A DNA stretch of 40,465 nucleotides. Origin: JBBDMC01 sp964441935. GTDB lineage: Bacteria > Pseudomonadota > Alphaproteobacteria > Rhizobiales > Kaistiaceae. The translations under genes were made by a program, and so were the position numbers. The notes below the pieces were generated by a model. That model was not told the DNA's origin. It worked only from the letters and a program-made list of their open reading frames with translations, and searched no databases. Within the stretch, counting starts at the first letter, position 1. Each line of letters starts with the position of its first letter. Of this stretch, positions 22,920 to 31,804 are shown piece after piece. The DNA lies in contig CAYTXI010000003.1 of the NCBI GenBank assembly GCA_964441935.1, positions 1 to 40,465 on the forward strand. Reading direction: 5' to 3'.

Positions 22920-23040
22920 CGCTTGCTCCATTGGAATTCACCCTGACTGGAAGCGCCCTGCGCGCACCCCGACGCGGTTCGCCTCGACCTGCTTTCGCCA
23001 AGCTGCGGCAATCCGACCTCTTCCACAAGGGGTGCGACGT

Positions 23041-23802
23041 CTAGCTCCCGAGACGGGCTTTCGCGGTTGCGAGCATCGCCTTGACCGCCGCCTCGGCGGC
23101 GGCGAGACGGCCCTCGTCGCGCGAGCGGAGCACGAGCGTGGTGGTGAAGCCGGCTTTCTCGTCGAACGTCGGGTAGCTGCCGATCGCGACGTCGGGGAAT
23201 TCCTGCTGGAGCGCCGCCAGCGGCTCGCCGATGTCGCCCTCCTTAAGGCCGGCCGGGAGCGATCGCGACAAGATCTGGCGGCCAGTCTTCAACGTTGGCG
23301 CCAGCGCATCGAGCATGGCCTGCATGATCGCCGGAACGCCGGCCATGACGTAGACGTTCTCGATGGCGAAGCCCGGCGCCCACGACACCTTGTTTTCGAT
23401 CAGCGCCGCCCCAGCCGGGATGCGCGCCATCCTGAGCCGCGCCGCGTTCATCTCCATGTCCGGCCGGCGCTCCGTCATCAACTTGAGCGCGCGCTCGTCG
23501 ACGTCGATCGAGACGCCGAACGCCCGGGCGATGGCATCGGCCGTGATGTCGTCGTGGGTCGGGCCAATGCCACCGGTGGTGAAGACGTAGGTGTAGCGCC
23601 GGCGGAGCGCGTTGACCGCGGCGACGATCTCGTCGTCGACGTCGGGCACTACCCGGGCCTCGCAGAGGTCGATGCCCAAAGCAGTCAGGTATTCGGCGAT
23701 GTAGCCGATGTTCTTGTCCTTCGTGCGGCCGGACAGGATCTCGTCGCCGATCACCAGCACGGCAGCTGTGACCTCGCCGGCCGCTGCGTTCGAATCGCTC
23801 AC
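23041..23802 (-). CDS. CinA-like molybdopterin-binding-domain protein
   Basis: 253 residues of the MoaB/Mog fold found in the N-terminus of CinA. The signature FTTGGIGPTHDDITADAIA lies near residue 75, and AVLVIGDEILSGRTKDKN at the start is typical. It lacks the C-terminal deamidase domain of full CinA. Stand-alone proteins of this type have been linked to nucleotide (ADP-ribose/FAD) pyrophosphatase activity or pterin binding; I cannot tell which here. It starts at ATG 23802, 13 bp after the stop of the secreted hypothetical gene, with which it is probably co-transcribed. Confidence 0.9.
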   Translation of the reverse strand: MSDSNAAAGEVTAAVLVIGDEILSGRTKDKNIGYIAEYLTALGIDLCEARVVPDVDDEIVAAVNALRRRYTYVFTTGGIGPTHDDITADAIARAFGVSIDVDERALKLMTERRPDMEMNAARLRMARIPAGAALIENKVSWAPGFAIENVYVMAGVPAIMQAMLDALAPTLKTGRQILSRSLPAGLKEGDIGEPLAALQQEFPDVAIGSYPTFDEKAGFTTTLVLRSRDEGRLAAAEAAVKAMLATAKARLGS

Positions 23803-23815
23803 GCCTGGTCGCCGC

Positions 23816-24505
23816 CTAATGGGGGCCGCCCGGCGAGAACACCACGCGGTCGTTGACCGCGTAGAGGATGCAGGTAACGTCCGGATAGGTCGACTGGCAA
23901 TCGGCGTACGCCTTGGCCGTAGCGGCGAAGAGATTGTCGCCGGTCCGCCACAGCCAGCCGGCGGTCGCGGTCACCACCAGCACCTTCGGCGCGGTTTCTT
24001 TGCCGTAGGCGGCGACCTTCCGCTGTTCCGACATGCTCAGGAACGGAACCCGGCTGGCGTCGAACCACCGCGGCTGTCGGGCAAGCTGCGCCGGTTGGGC
24101 GAGCAGTCCACCTTCGGAATCGCGCGCCTCCTTGCCGTTGATCGACACGATGAAGCACGCTGCATCGGCGTAGAACTCGCACGCCTGCAGGGCCTGCCGC
24201 GCCAAATCCACGATGTTATAGAGGTCGGAGCTGTTGGAGGCGCCGCGCATCGCCCAGTAGTTACCGCCCGGGTGACCGACGAACACGAACGCATGGAGAT
24301 CGCCGGACTTCAATCTGCCGGTAGCGTTGGCCAGTGCGTCCCGCGCTTCTTCGCTCACCCAGTCGTACGCAGTCGGGTCGATGTCGACGTCGTTCATGAC
24401 GATGAACGGTGCGTCGGGCGGTCTCTGGGCCACCGCCGCCGCACTCGACGCGACCAGCGCGACGGCCATCAGGCAGGACCGGACCAGGTGGGCCAATGAC
24501 GTCAT
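23816..24505 (-). CDS. Secreted protein of unknown function
   Basis: 229 residues. A signal peptide is visible (LVRSCLMAVALVASSAAAVAQ, cleaved near residue 27). The mature part contains FIVMNDVDIDPTAYDWVSEEARDALANA and ends with CQSTYPDVTCILYAVNDRVVF. It has four cysteines in the mature part, probably paired. It is periplasmic or extracellular by inference. I do not recognise a family. It leads the minus-strand run toward the CinA-like gene and diverges from sfsA. Confidence 0.78.
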   Translation of the reverse strand: MTSLAHLVRSCLMAVALVASSAAAVAQRPPDAPFIVMNDVDIDPTAYDWVSEEARDALANATGRLKSGDLHAFVFVGHPGGNYWAMRGASNSSDLYNIVDLARQALQACEFYADAACFIVSINGKEARDSEGGLLAQPAQLARQPRWFDASRVPFLSMSEQRKVAAYGKETAPKVLVVTATAGWLWRTGDNLFAATAKAYADCQSTYPDVTCILYAVNDRVVFSPGGPH

Positions 24506-24635
24506 CGTCTCCTCCCCAGCTTTTGCGGCCGATACCTGCGGTCATTGGACCTGCGATTGACGCTTTTCGCAAGCGGTTGCGCCACCGCCGTCGACTGGCA
24601 CCGAGCGGCGATCCAATGCTATGCGCTTGCCGACC

Positions 24636-25337
24636 ATGCGCTTTCCCGCCCCGTTGACCGAAGGCCGGCTCGTTCGCCGCTACAAGCGCTTCCTCGCCGA
24701 CGTCGAACTGGCGAACGGAGAGACGGTCACAGTCCACTGCGCCAATCCCGGCGCGATGACCGGGCTCGCCGAGCCGGGAATGCGGGTCCTGTTGTCGCGG
24801 TCCGACAGCCCGACCCGCAAGCTGCCGTGGTCGTGGGAGCTGGTCGAGGTCGCCGGCACGCTCGTCGGCATCAACACCGCCCACCCCAACCGGCTGGTCG
24901 CCGAGGCGATCGGCACGGGCGCTATTCCGGAGCTTGCCGGCTACGACAATCTTCGGCGCGAGGTCCGGTACGGCAACAACTCGCGCATCGATTTCCTTCT
25001 CACCGGCGACGGCCGGCCGAACGCCTACATCGAGGTCAAGAATGTCCACTTGTCTCGTCGGCGCGGTCTCGCCGAGTTTCCCGATTCGGTAACTGCACGC
25101 GGCACCAAGCACCTCGCCGAGCTGTCCGCCATGGTCGATGCCGGCCACCGCTCGGTGATGCTTTATCTCGTCCAGCGCGCCGACGCGAACCGGTTCGCGC
25201 TTGCCCGCGATATCGACCCGACCTACGCCGCCGCCTTCGACAGGGCCCGTTTCGTTGGCGTTGAGATGATCGCATATCGTTGCCGCCTGACCAGAGACGA
25301 GATCAAAGTCGAGCGCCGGGTGCCGATCTCCGGCTGA
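24636..25337 (+). CDS. sfsA: DNA/RNA nuclease SfsA
   Basis: 233 residues with family segments RLVRRYKRFLADVELANGE, CANPGAMTGLAEPGM, SRSDSPTRKLPWSWELVEV, GNNSRIDFLL, YIEVKNVHLSR and FPDSVTARGTKHLAEL. The conserved D…ExK set (RIDFLL…YIEVKN) marks a PD-(D/E)xK-like nuclease core. SfsA was first described as affecting sugar fermentation in E. coli and was later linked to a nuclease fold. ATG 24636 (MRFPAPLTEG) fits homologues; ATG 24621 is five codons earlier. map follows 52 bp downstream. Confidence 0.93.
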   Translation: MRFPAPLTEGRLVRRYKRFLADVELANGETVTVHCANPGAMTGLAEPGMRVLLSRSDSPTRKLPWSWELVEVAGTLVGINTAHPNRLVAEAIGTGAIPELAGYDNLRREVRYGNNSRIDFLLTGDGRPNAYIEVKNVHLSRRRGLAEFPDSVTARGTKHLAELSAMVDAGHRSVMLYLVQRADANRFALARDIDPTYAAAFDRARFVGVEMIAYRCRLTRDEIKVERRVPISG

Positions 25338-25389
25338 AACCATCGTTCGGCTTGCGCGTTTCGGCGAAAATCGCCATATCCTCGCGATC

Positions 25390-26211
25390 ATGGTGAGCTA
25401 TGTCGACGCGGCCCTGGCCCCGCTGAAGAACGACGGCCAAATCAAGCTCCACGGTGCCGCCGGCTTCGCCGCCATGCGCCGCGCCGGCCGCCTGGTCGCC
25501 GAATGCCTCGACGCCCTCGACGACGTCATCGTGCCGGGGCTGCCGACCGAGGAGATCGACCGCTTTGTCTACGACTTCGCACTCGCCCACGGCGCGATGC
25601 CGGCCACCCTCGGCTACAAGGGCTACATGAAGTCGACCTGCGTCTCGGTCAATCACGTCGTCTGTCACGGTATCCCGGGCGAAAAGCCGCTTAAGGACGG
25701 GGACATCACCAACGTCGACGTGACCCTGATCCTCGACGGCTGGCACGGCGATTCCAGCCGCATGTACAAGGTCGGCAACGTCAAACGCGCCGCCGAGCGG
25801 CTGTGCGACGTTACCCACGAGGCGATGATGCGCGGCATCGCCGCGGCGCGACCGGGCGCCACCACCGGCGACATCGGCTTCGCCATCCAGGACTACGCCG
25901 AGCGCCACAGGTGCAGCGTCGTCCGCGACTTCTGCGGCCACGGCGTCGGCCGCCTGTTCCACGACGTCCCCAACATCCTCCACTACGGCAGCCGTGGCGA
26001 CGGCGCGAAGCTGAACCCGGGCATGATCTTTACCGTCGAGCCGATGATCAACCTCGGCCGACCGCACGTGAAGATCCTGTCTGATGGCTGGACCGCGGTG
26101 ACTCGCGACCGCTCTCTGTCGGCGCAGTACGAGCACACCATCGGTGTGACCGAGACCGGCCACGAGATTTTCACGTTGTCGCCTAAAGCCGCGCGACACG
26201 CCGAGGTATGA
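25390..26211 (+). CDS. map: Methionine aminopeptidase, type I
   Basis: 273 residues. It removes the initiator Met from nascent proteins. The five metal ligands are visible: Asp in NVDVTLILDGWHGDSSRMY (two Asp), His in CGHGVGRLFHDVPN, Glu in FTVEPMINLG and Glu in AQYEHTIGVTE. There is no N-terminal zinc-finger extension; about 20 extra residues precede the core. Its stop overlaps the radC start by 4 nt (ATGA), showing translational coupling. Confidence 0.97.
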   Translation: MVSYVDAALAPLKNDGQIKLHGAAGFAAMRRAGRLVAECLDALDDVIVPGLPTEEIDRFVYDFALAHGAMPATLGYKGYMKSTCVSVNHVVCHGIPGEKPLKDGDITNVDVTLILDGWHGDSSRMYKVGNVKRAAERLCDVTHEAMMRGIAAARPGATTGDIGFAIQDYAERHRCSVVRDFCGHGVGRLFHDVPNILHYGSRGDGAKLNPGMIFTVEPMINLGRPHVKILSDGWTAVTRDRSLSAQYEHTIGVTETGHEIFTLSPKAARHAEV

Positions 26212-26909
26212 GTGGTTTTCGCGATAAGGCCGGGGACGTCCCCCATTTCCACGGTCACCGCGAGCGCCTGAAGGCGCGCTTCAACGATGCCGGCCCCGAC
26301 GCGGTCGCCGACTACGAGCTGCTCGAGCTGATCCTGTTTCCGGCCCTGCCGCGCCGCGACGTGAAGCCCATTGCCAAGGCGTTGCTCGCCCGTTTCGGCA
26401 GCTTCTCCGAGGTCATCGCCGCGCCGCCGGCACGTCTCAACGAGGTCGACGGCGTCGGCGACGGCGTCGTCCACCAACTCAAAGTCGTGCGCGCCGCAGC
26501 CCAGCGCTTTGCCCGCGATCCCCTCCGCCAACGGCCGCTCCTCGACTCGTGGGCGGCGGTGCTCGACTATTGCCGCGCCGCCATGGCCTACGAGCCGGTC
26601 GAGCGCTTCCGCATCCTGTTTCTCGACAAGAAGAACGTCCTCATCGCCGACGAGGTGCAGCAGAGCGGCACCGTCGACCACACGCCGGTTTACCCCCGCG
26701 AGGTCGTCAAGCGCGCGCTGGAACTGTCGGCGACCGCGATCATCCTCGTCCACAACCACCCCTCGGGTGACCCGACCCCCTCGCACGCCGACGTGCAGAT
26801 GACCAAGGCGGTGATCGATGTCGCGAAACCTCTGGGCATTGCGGTCCACGACCACATCATCGTCGGCAAGGACGGCCATGCCAGCTTCAAAGGGCTGAAG
26901 CTAATTTGA
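26208..26909 (+). CDS. radC: RadC-family JAMM/MPN+ protein
   Basis: 233 residues. An N-terminal helix-hairpin-helix-like part (about 1-90; HFHGHRERLKARF, NEVDGVGDGVVHQLK) precedes the JAMM domain with the zinc motif VHNHPSGDPTPSHAD near residue 182. RadC was named for radiation sensitivity, but that role in DNA repair is not established; the fold suggests a metalloprotease or nuclease-like activity. It begins within the map stop codon (ATGA). The domain ends normally at HASFKGLKLI. Confidence 0.95.
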   Translation: MSGFRDKAGDVPHFHGHRERLKARFNDAGPDAVADYELLELILFPALPRRDVKPIAKALLARFGSFSEVIAAPPARLNEVDGVGDGVVHQLKVVRAAAQRFARDPLRQRPLLDSWAAVLDYCRAAMAYEPVERFRILFLDKKNVLIADEVQQSGTVDHTPVYPREVVKRALELSATAIILVHNHPSGDPTPSHADVQMTKAVIDVAKPLGIAVHDHIIVGKDGHASFKGLKLI

Positions 26910-26962
26910 GACGGGGGAGCCGGCACGCAACCCCGCGTCCGCCCAGCAGCGAGGTGGCAGCG

Positions 26963-27100
26963 ATGCGGATCGACCTTGTCGGCAAACGGGTCCCGGTCAT
27001 CGGCGAGAACTCCGGCCTCGGCGCCGCCTCGCCATCGAGGCTGACGTCAGCGCGCCGAAGGCGGTCGGCGACATGTTCGCCGCCTTCGACAAGGCCTGGC
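26963..27100 (+). pseudogene. Remnant of a short-chain dehydrogenase gene
   Basis: Two SDR fragments in different frames. From ATG 26963, after a GAGGTGGCAG ribosome site, MRIDLVGKRVPVIGENSGLG gives the N-terminal strand and GxxxGxG cofactor motif. From 27031, in another frame, AIEADVSAPKAVGDMFAAFD matches the second SDR region around the conserved Asp-Val. The segments are separated by only a few residues where an intact SDR has roughly 35-40 more, so an internal deletion of about 100 bp with frame change is likely. Nothing SDR-like follows. Relatives are sugar/polyol dehydrogenases, in keeping with the neighbouring sugar-locus remnant. Confidence 0.6.
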
Positions 27101-27170
27101 GCCAACACCGCCCACAATCTCGTCGGACGACACCACCAGGCGGAGCAGCGAGCGGGCCGAGCGCCGACGA

Positions 27171-29177
27171 TTACCCCTCCTCCAGCCAGCCCACGTCCTC
27201 GGGGGACAGCTCGATGGTTAGCGCCTCGAGCGAGTCCTCCAGCTCCGCCAGCGCCAGCGGACCGATGATGGGCACCACGGGGAAATCCTGGTGGAGGCAG
27301 TAGGCAAGCGCCACGTGCAGCGGGCTCTTGCCACGGCGCCGCCCGAGATCCATCGCGCGCGCCCGTCTGGCGAAGTTCCTGTCGCTGTACCAGGCGTTGA
27401 CGAGCGACGGGTCGTCGCGCATGTCCGGCCCAACGCGGTCGGTGAAGAAGCCCCGCGCCTGACTCGACCATGCAAACTCGGGAATCTGTCGGCGCCTCAG
27501 CCACGCCTTCCATGGATCATCCGAGGCGGCGAGCACACCGTCCCAAACCGGGTTGACCATCTCGGCCAGCGAGAAGTTGTTGGAAAGCGCCCCCGGCGGG
27601 TGCCTGCCCGTCTTCTCGGCGTAGTCGAAGGCGGCATCCATGCGCTCTCGCGTCCAGTTCGATCCGCCGTAGACCCGGATGCGTCCGGCCTCGATCTCCG
27701 CGTCCATCGCATCAACGAACTCGCCGACGGGCACGTCGAGGTTGTCCCGGTGCATGAAGTAGACGTCGACATGGTCAGTCTTCAGCCGCTCCAGTGACTC
27801 CGTGAGCTGCCGGCCAATCACGTCCGGGTAGGTCAGTGGCGAATGGGCGCCCTTGCCGATCACGATCATCTCGTCGCGCACTCCGCGCGAGGCCATCCAT
27901 GCGCCTATCAGCGCGTCGCAAAGGCCGCGTCCATAGACCCACGCGCTGTCGAGCACGTTGCCGCCGCGCTCGTAGTAGGCATCGAACAGGATCATCGCCT
28001 GGGTGTACGTCGCGACATTGGCGGCGCCGAGCGCGATCACCGCCGTTTGCCGGTCGAGCCTCGGGAGCTTGCGTCGCCGCATCGGCCTGGCGGACTTCGT
28101 CAGCGTCCGACCGTCAATCCTCGTCGTCCGCCGCCCCGGCTTCTCGAAACCGTACTCCAGCCCGATGTCGGCGCGCCATTTGTCGAGCACGGCCATGTTG
28201 CCGAGCGTGTCGGCCCAGGTCATGCCCGGCGGCTCGAACTCCTGCCGGCCGTTGCGGATCGCGCCGGCAACCGCCTCGATCTCGAAGGTATAGAGCCAGC
28301 GCGACTCGTCCGTGCCGACCCTCTCCTCGCTGCCGCCTGGCCGACGAATGACGATGTCGGCGCTGCCCCCCTGGCGCCCGGTACACATCCACGGAGAGGC
28401 AACCTCGAGCCAGCCCTCGGTGCCAAGGACGCGCACCCTGTTGTCCTGGGCGACGGCGATGCTTCCCGATACTTCCGTGATGATCCCGCCGGGAAACTCA
28501 AGCACCGCGGAGGACCACTCGTCGACGCCGCTCTCGCCGATGTATCCGGCGCCGGCGACTTTCACCGGTTCGACGAACGGCTTGCCAACCGCCGCACCGG
28601 CGACAAGCCGGGTCATCGAGACCGGGTAGCAGCCGATGTCGAGGATAGCTCCCCCGGCAGCATCGTTGGCAAAGAGCCGATGGGTGGGATTGGGGTTCTT
28701 CATGGCGAAGCCGAAATCGGCCTTGATCAGCCTGACGTCGCCCACCGCGCCAGAACGGACTAGTTCGACCAGCTTCTCCGTCTGCGGGTGGTGGCGGTAC
28801 ATGAAGGCCTCGCCGAGGAAAGTGCCGGCCTTGCGCGCGGCATGGACCATCGCCTCGGCCTCGTGTGCCGACACGGCCATCGGCTTCTCGCAGAGCACGT
28901 GCTTGCCCGCCTCTGCCGCCCGGATGGTCCACTCGGCGTGGGCCGGATGCGGGGTCGCGACGTATACGGCATCGACCTCGCGGTCCGCGAGCAATGCGGC
29001 ATAGCCGTCCAGGACGCGCGCACGCGGGAAGGCCTCGGCGAGACGGGGATTGCTGGGGTTGCGCGAGGCGACCGCGACGAGAACACCGGTGTCGGTTCTC
29101 TCCAGGTTGGCGGCGAACGCCTTGGCAATGGTGCCGGCTCCAAGGATACCCCAACGAACGGCTTGCTGACGGGTCAT
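27171..29177 (-). CDS. Fusion of Gfo/Idh/MocA oxidoreductase and aldo/keto reductase
   Basis: 668 residues in one uninterrupted frame. Residues 1 to about 330 are a Gfo/Idh/MocA NAD(P)-dependent sugar dehydrogenase, with Rossmann start RWGILGAGTIAKAFAANLE, the lysine motif LCEKPMAVS, and the second domain DIGCYPVSMTRLV. Residues about 360-668 are an aldo/keto reductase with the tetrad in order: LDSAWVYGRG (Asp, Tyr), IGKGAH (Lys) and VYFMHRDN (His). It ends with LSPEDVGWLEEG, normal for AKRs. The two would oxidise and reduce a sugar or polyol, perhaps as an epimerising pair. ATG 29177 begins the first domain; the longer frame is antisense shadow. It lies downstream of the broken ABC permease and was probably its catabolic partner. 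Confidence 0.87.
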   Translation of the reverse strand: MTRQQAVRWGILGAGTIAKAFAANLERTDTGVLVAVASRNPSNPRLAEAFPRARVLDGYAALLADREVDAVYVATPHPAHAEWTIRAAEAGKHVLCEKPMAVSAHEAEAMVHAARKAGTFLGEAFMYRHHPQTEKLVELVRSGAVGDVRLIKADFGFAMKNPNPTHRLFANDAAGGAILDIGCYPVSMTRLVAGAAVGKPFVEPVKVAGAGYIGESGVDEWSSAVLEFPGGIITEVSGSIAVAQDNRVRVLGTEGWLEVASPWMCTGRQGGSADIVIRRPGGSEERVGTDESRWLYTFEIEAVAGAIRNGRQEFEPPGMTWADTLGNMAVLDKWRADIGLEYGFEKPGRRTTRIDGRTLTKSARPMRRRKLPRLDRQTAVIALGAANVATYTQAMILFDAYYERGGNVLDSAWVYGRGLCDALIGAWMASRGVRDEMIVIGKGAHSPLTYPDVIGRQLTESLERLKTDHVDVYFMHRDNLDVPVGEFVDAMDAEIEAGRIRVYGGSNWTRERMDAAFDYAEKTGRHPPGALSNNFSLAEMVNPVWDGVLAASDDPWKAWLRRRQIPEFAWSSQARGFFTDRVGPDMRDDPSLVNAWYSDRNFARRARAMDLGRRRGKSPLHVALAYCLHQDFPVVPIIGPLALAELEDSLEALTIELSPEDVGWLEEG

Positions 29178-29266
29178 GGGGCCTCTGGTTGGATCGGGTG
29201 CGGCGCGCGCCGCGCAAGGCTGGCTTGATGCATCGTCCCCCGCATGATGCCGATCTGCCGCGCGGC

Positions 29267-29605
29267 CTACTTGACCGCCCCGGCGGTGATTCCGGCAATG
29301 AAGTAGCGTTGCAGGAACAAAAAGACGACTAGCATCGGCAGCGTCATGATGGCAGCAGCGACCATGATGGCGTTCCAGAACACGCGGTTGAGGCCGATGA
29401 GCGCGCCGAGGGCGACCGGCGCCGTCTGCGCGCCCGGCTTGTTGAGGACCAGCAACGGCCACAGGTAGTTGTTCCACGACATCAGGAACAGGATGATCGC
29501 CAGTGCCGCAACAGCCGGTAAGACCAGCGGCATAGCGATCTGGAAGAACGTTCGAATCTCGCTCGCACCGTCGACCCGCGCCGCGTCGAGCATCTCCTGC
29601 GGCAC
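29267..29605 (-). pseudogene. 3' part of a sugar ABC transporter permease (MalG type)
   Basis: About 113 residues of the C-terminal half of a carbohydrate ABC permease. It starts in the cytoplasmic EAA loop (EMLDAARVDGASEIRTFFQ, then PLVLPA) and retains the last two or three membrane segments (SWNNYLWPLLVL, TLPMLVVFLFLQRYF) and the natural end GITAGAVK. The N-terminal membrane spans are missing. Upstream of the GTG at 29605 the frame reads unrelated residues to a stop near 29699, because the DNA there belongs to the oppositely oriented AraC gene. The fusion dehydrogenase gene begins 89 bp downstream. No binding protein or ATPase gene remains. Confidence 0.82.
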
Positions 29606-30405
29606 GGACAGGTGAACTTCGTAATTCGCGGCGCGTTTCGCTATCGGATGCCGACCTACAACGTAGATCTGGAAAAAGGCATGTTGGCCCTATTCTGGGG
29701 TGGAATGCCTCACCAGGTCATCGACACGACGGTCGATTCGGAATCATCGCGATTCATCTCCCGCTCGTGCATTTCTTCCGGCTGCGCCTGCCCCATTTGT
29801 TGATCCACCGTGTGGTACACGGGGCGACGCTGCTGACCGCGGCTGGCGGCAAGGGTGATTTCTTCAACTTTCGCCGCTGGTCCGAATACCTGAGCTCCGA
29901 CGATACGGCCAAGGCGAACCACGCGGTTGAAGAGCTACTCCTTCGGATTGAGCGGATCGCCCTCGAAAGGTTCGGTCTGGTTGACCCGCCCGGAACCGAT
30001 GGCAGGGAGGACGACAATGGCGACGAGCCGCCCTCCCTCGCCAAAGTGCGCCGCATCTGCGATTTCATCACCGACAACTTCCGCGAAGGTATCAAGTCGA
30101 CCGACATCGCTAACTTCGCGGATCTTCATCCCAAGTATGCAATGAGCCTGTTTCGCCGCTCGACCGGGATGACGCTCAACGAGTACGTCAATCTGCTGCG
30201 GCTGAGCTACGCCCAGGCGATGCTCATCGACGACGAGGCCAACGTACTCCACGTCGCAATGGAAAGCGGCTTTGGTTCTCTCAGCGCTTTCAACAAGTGC
30301 TTCCGCAAGATTTCCGGCAAGTCGCCTTCGGACTTTCGCAGGGACTACCGACTTCGGCATCGCTTCGACCGGCCGGGCGCACTCGCCCACGGCGGGCACG
30401 CCTGA
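29600..30405 (+). pseudogene. AraC-family regulator, 5'-truncated and frameshifted
   Basis: An AraC-type sugar regulator lacking its N-terminus. From about 29600 the reading RHGQVNFVIRGAFRYR…GMLALFWGGMPHQ matches the middle of the cupin arm of this family. Between about 29737 and 29745 the frame shifts, and the match continues as IIAIHLPLVHFFRLRLP in the next frame. The C-terminal HTH pair is intact (RRICDFITDNFREGI, PKYAMSLFRRSTGMTL, VAMESGFGSLSAFNKCF, SGKSPSDFRRDY) up to the stop at 30405. A shorter protein from GTG 29767 could still be made and would retain DNA binding but not the sensor arm. Orientation opposite to the permease is the usual divergent layout. Confidence 0.8.
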
Positions 30406-30760
30406 CCAAGCCCCAGGCCCGCCAAAGATTGCAAGTCGGCTCGGCACGCCATAGACCCACTCGGGGAGGCGGCGGCTTGGTGCCCCGAGCCCGCTTTTCC
30501 GTAGCCTCCCCGCGACTTTGCCGCTAACGTTGTCATATGCATGTCACACGCTGTTGATTCTGCTGCCACGGAGACCGCACATGTCGCGCCGCGCCGTCGC
30601 TCGGGTTTGGTGACCTGCATGCGCCGTGCTCGTCGAGGTACGCGTCAACGCCAGGTGACGATCATCCCAACGACGCGAATCGGCGTCCCGCTTTTCGTGT
30701 TTGCGTCTGCGTTCGCGTCAACCTCCCCGTCGACCCAAGTCAAGCGAGGAACACTGCCCC
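30406..30760. other. Intergenic region before LpxH-like gene
   Basis: About 355 bp. I find no family-matching frame, RNA gene or terminator. A CATATGCATG stretch near 30535 is the only distinct AT-rich spot and could be part of the phosphoesterase promoter. Confidence 0.35.
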
Positions 30761-31564
30761 ATGAGAGCCGAGGCTCTGCCGACACGATACCGCACGCTCT
30801 TTTTGTCGGACCTTCATCTCGGCGCCCGCGGATGCCAGGTCGATCACCTGCTCAACTTCCTCGCCTCGCTTGACGCTGAGACGATTTACCTCGTAGGCGA
30901 CATTATCGACGGCTGGCGGCTCGACCACCGCTGGTACTGGCCTCAAAGCCACTCCGACGTCCTGTCGCTGCTGATGGCCAAGGGACGGACCGGCACGCGG
31001 CTGGTCTACCTGCCCGGCAACCACGACGAATTCCTGCGGCCGTATTGCGGTACGCGCACCGGCGAGATGGAGTTTGCCAACCAAGCCATCCACGAAGCGG
31101 CCAACGGCAAGCGCTACCTCGTCCTCCACGGCGACTGCTTCGACCGCATTCAGCAGGATGCACGGTGGCTGGCGTTCGTCGGCGACTACGCCTACGTCGC
31201 TGCGCTTGCGCTCAACACCGCCGTCAACCGCGTAGGTCGTGGCCTCGGGTTGCCCTACTGGTCGTTCTCCAATTGGGCCAAGAAACGGGTGAAGGGTGCG
31301 GTCAACTTCATCGGGCGCTACGAGGAAGTTCTGGCCAGGACCGCGCGAGAGCACGCCGTCGATGGCGTCGTTTGCGGCCATATCCACAGCGCCACCATCC
31401 ATGAGGATTTCGGGCTGACCTACGTCAACTGCGGCGACTGGGTGGAAAGCTGCACTGCAATCGTCGAGCATGACGACGGCCAGATGGAGATCATCGAGTG
31501 GGCCAACCTGCGTGCGCCGGAGGTGCTGCGGCCGCAGGTCGAGAGCGAAGGCGCGGTGGCCTGA
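30761..31564 (+). CDS. LpxH-like UDP-2,3-diacylglucosamine diphosphatase family phosphoesterase
   Basis: 267 residues of the calcineurin-type metallophosphoesterase family. Metal motifs in order are FLSDLHLG, VGDIIDGW, LPGNHDE, VLHGDCFD and VCGHIHSATI. The W-rich middle (WPQSHSDVL, WLAFVGDYAY) and C-terminal YVNCGDWVES are typical of the LpxH2-like group widespread in alphaproteobacteria. That group is annotated as hydrolysing UDP-diacylglucosamine in lipid A synthesis, though its members are often found outside lpx clusters. ATG 30761 follows an AGGAAC site; the extension to 30701 is Arg-rich and not family-like. It stands 240 bp before the Anbu cluster on the same strand. Confidence 0.85.
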   Translation: MRAEALPTRYRTLFLSDLHLGARGCQVDHLLNFLASLDAETIYLVGDIIDGWRLDHRWYWPQSHSDVLSLLMAKGRTGTRLVYLPGNHDEFLRPYCGTRTGEMEFANQAIHEAANGKRYLVLHGDCFDRIQQDARWLAFVGDYAYVAALALNTAVNRVGRGLGLPYWSFSNWAKKRVKGAVNFIGRYEEVLARTAREHAVDGVVCGHIHSATIHEDFGLTYVNCGDWVESCTAIVEHDDGQMEIIEWANLRAPEVLRPQVESEGAVA

Positions 31565-31649
31565 TCGCGCCGCGGCACATCTGACGGGTGCGGGCGTGGC
31601 AAGTCTCGCAGGCGTCTTGCCCCGCCTGGGCGCGTTGCAGAAGATACCG

Positions 31650-31793
31650 ATGGCTTGGAACCAGACCCTGCCATTACGGGTTGCCTTCACCGATCGCGCG
31701 GCTCAACACCCGGCCATTGCGATGTTGCTCACGGCCGGGATTGGCGTCCTTCTTGCACGTCGGATTAGGATAACCATCTACCGACCTGCTTGA
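31650..31793 (+). CDS. Possible small membrane protein (47 aa)
   Basis: An open frame MAWNQTLPLRVAFTD… with one hydrophobic stretch HPAIAMLLTAGIGVLLARR and a basic tail RIRITIYRPA. It fills the 240-bp space between the phosphoesterase and the ATP-grasp gene and ends 11 bp before the latter. There is only a weak AGAAGAT upstream and no family match. The shape is compatible with a single-span peptide, but chance cannot be excluded. Confidence 0.22.
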   Translation: MAWNQTLPLRVAFTDRAAQHPAIAMLLTAGIGVLLARRIRITIYRPA

Positions 31794-31804
31794 CGGAAGG
31801 ACCG

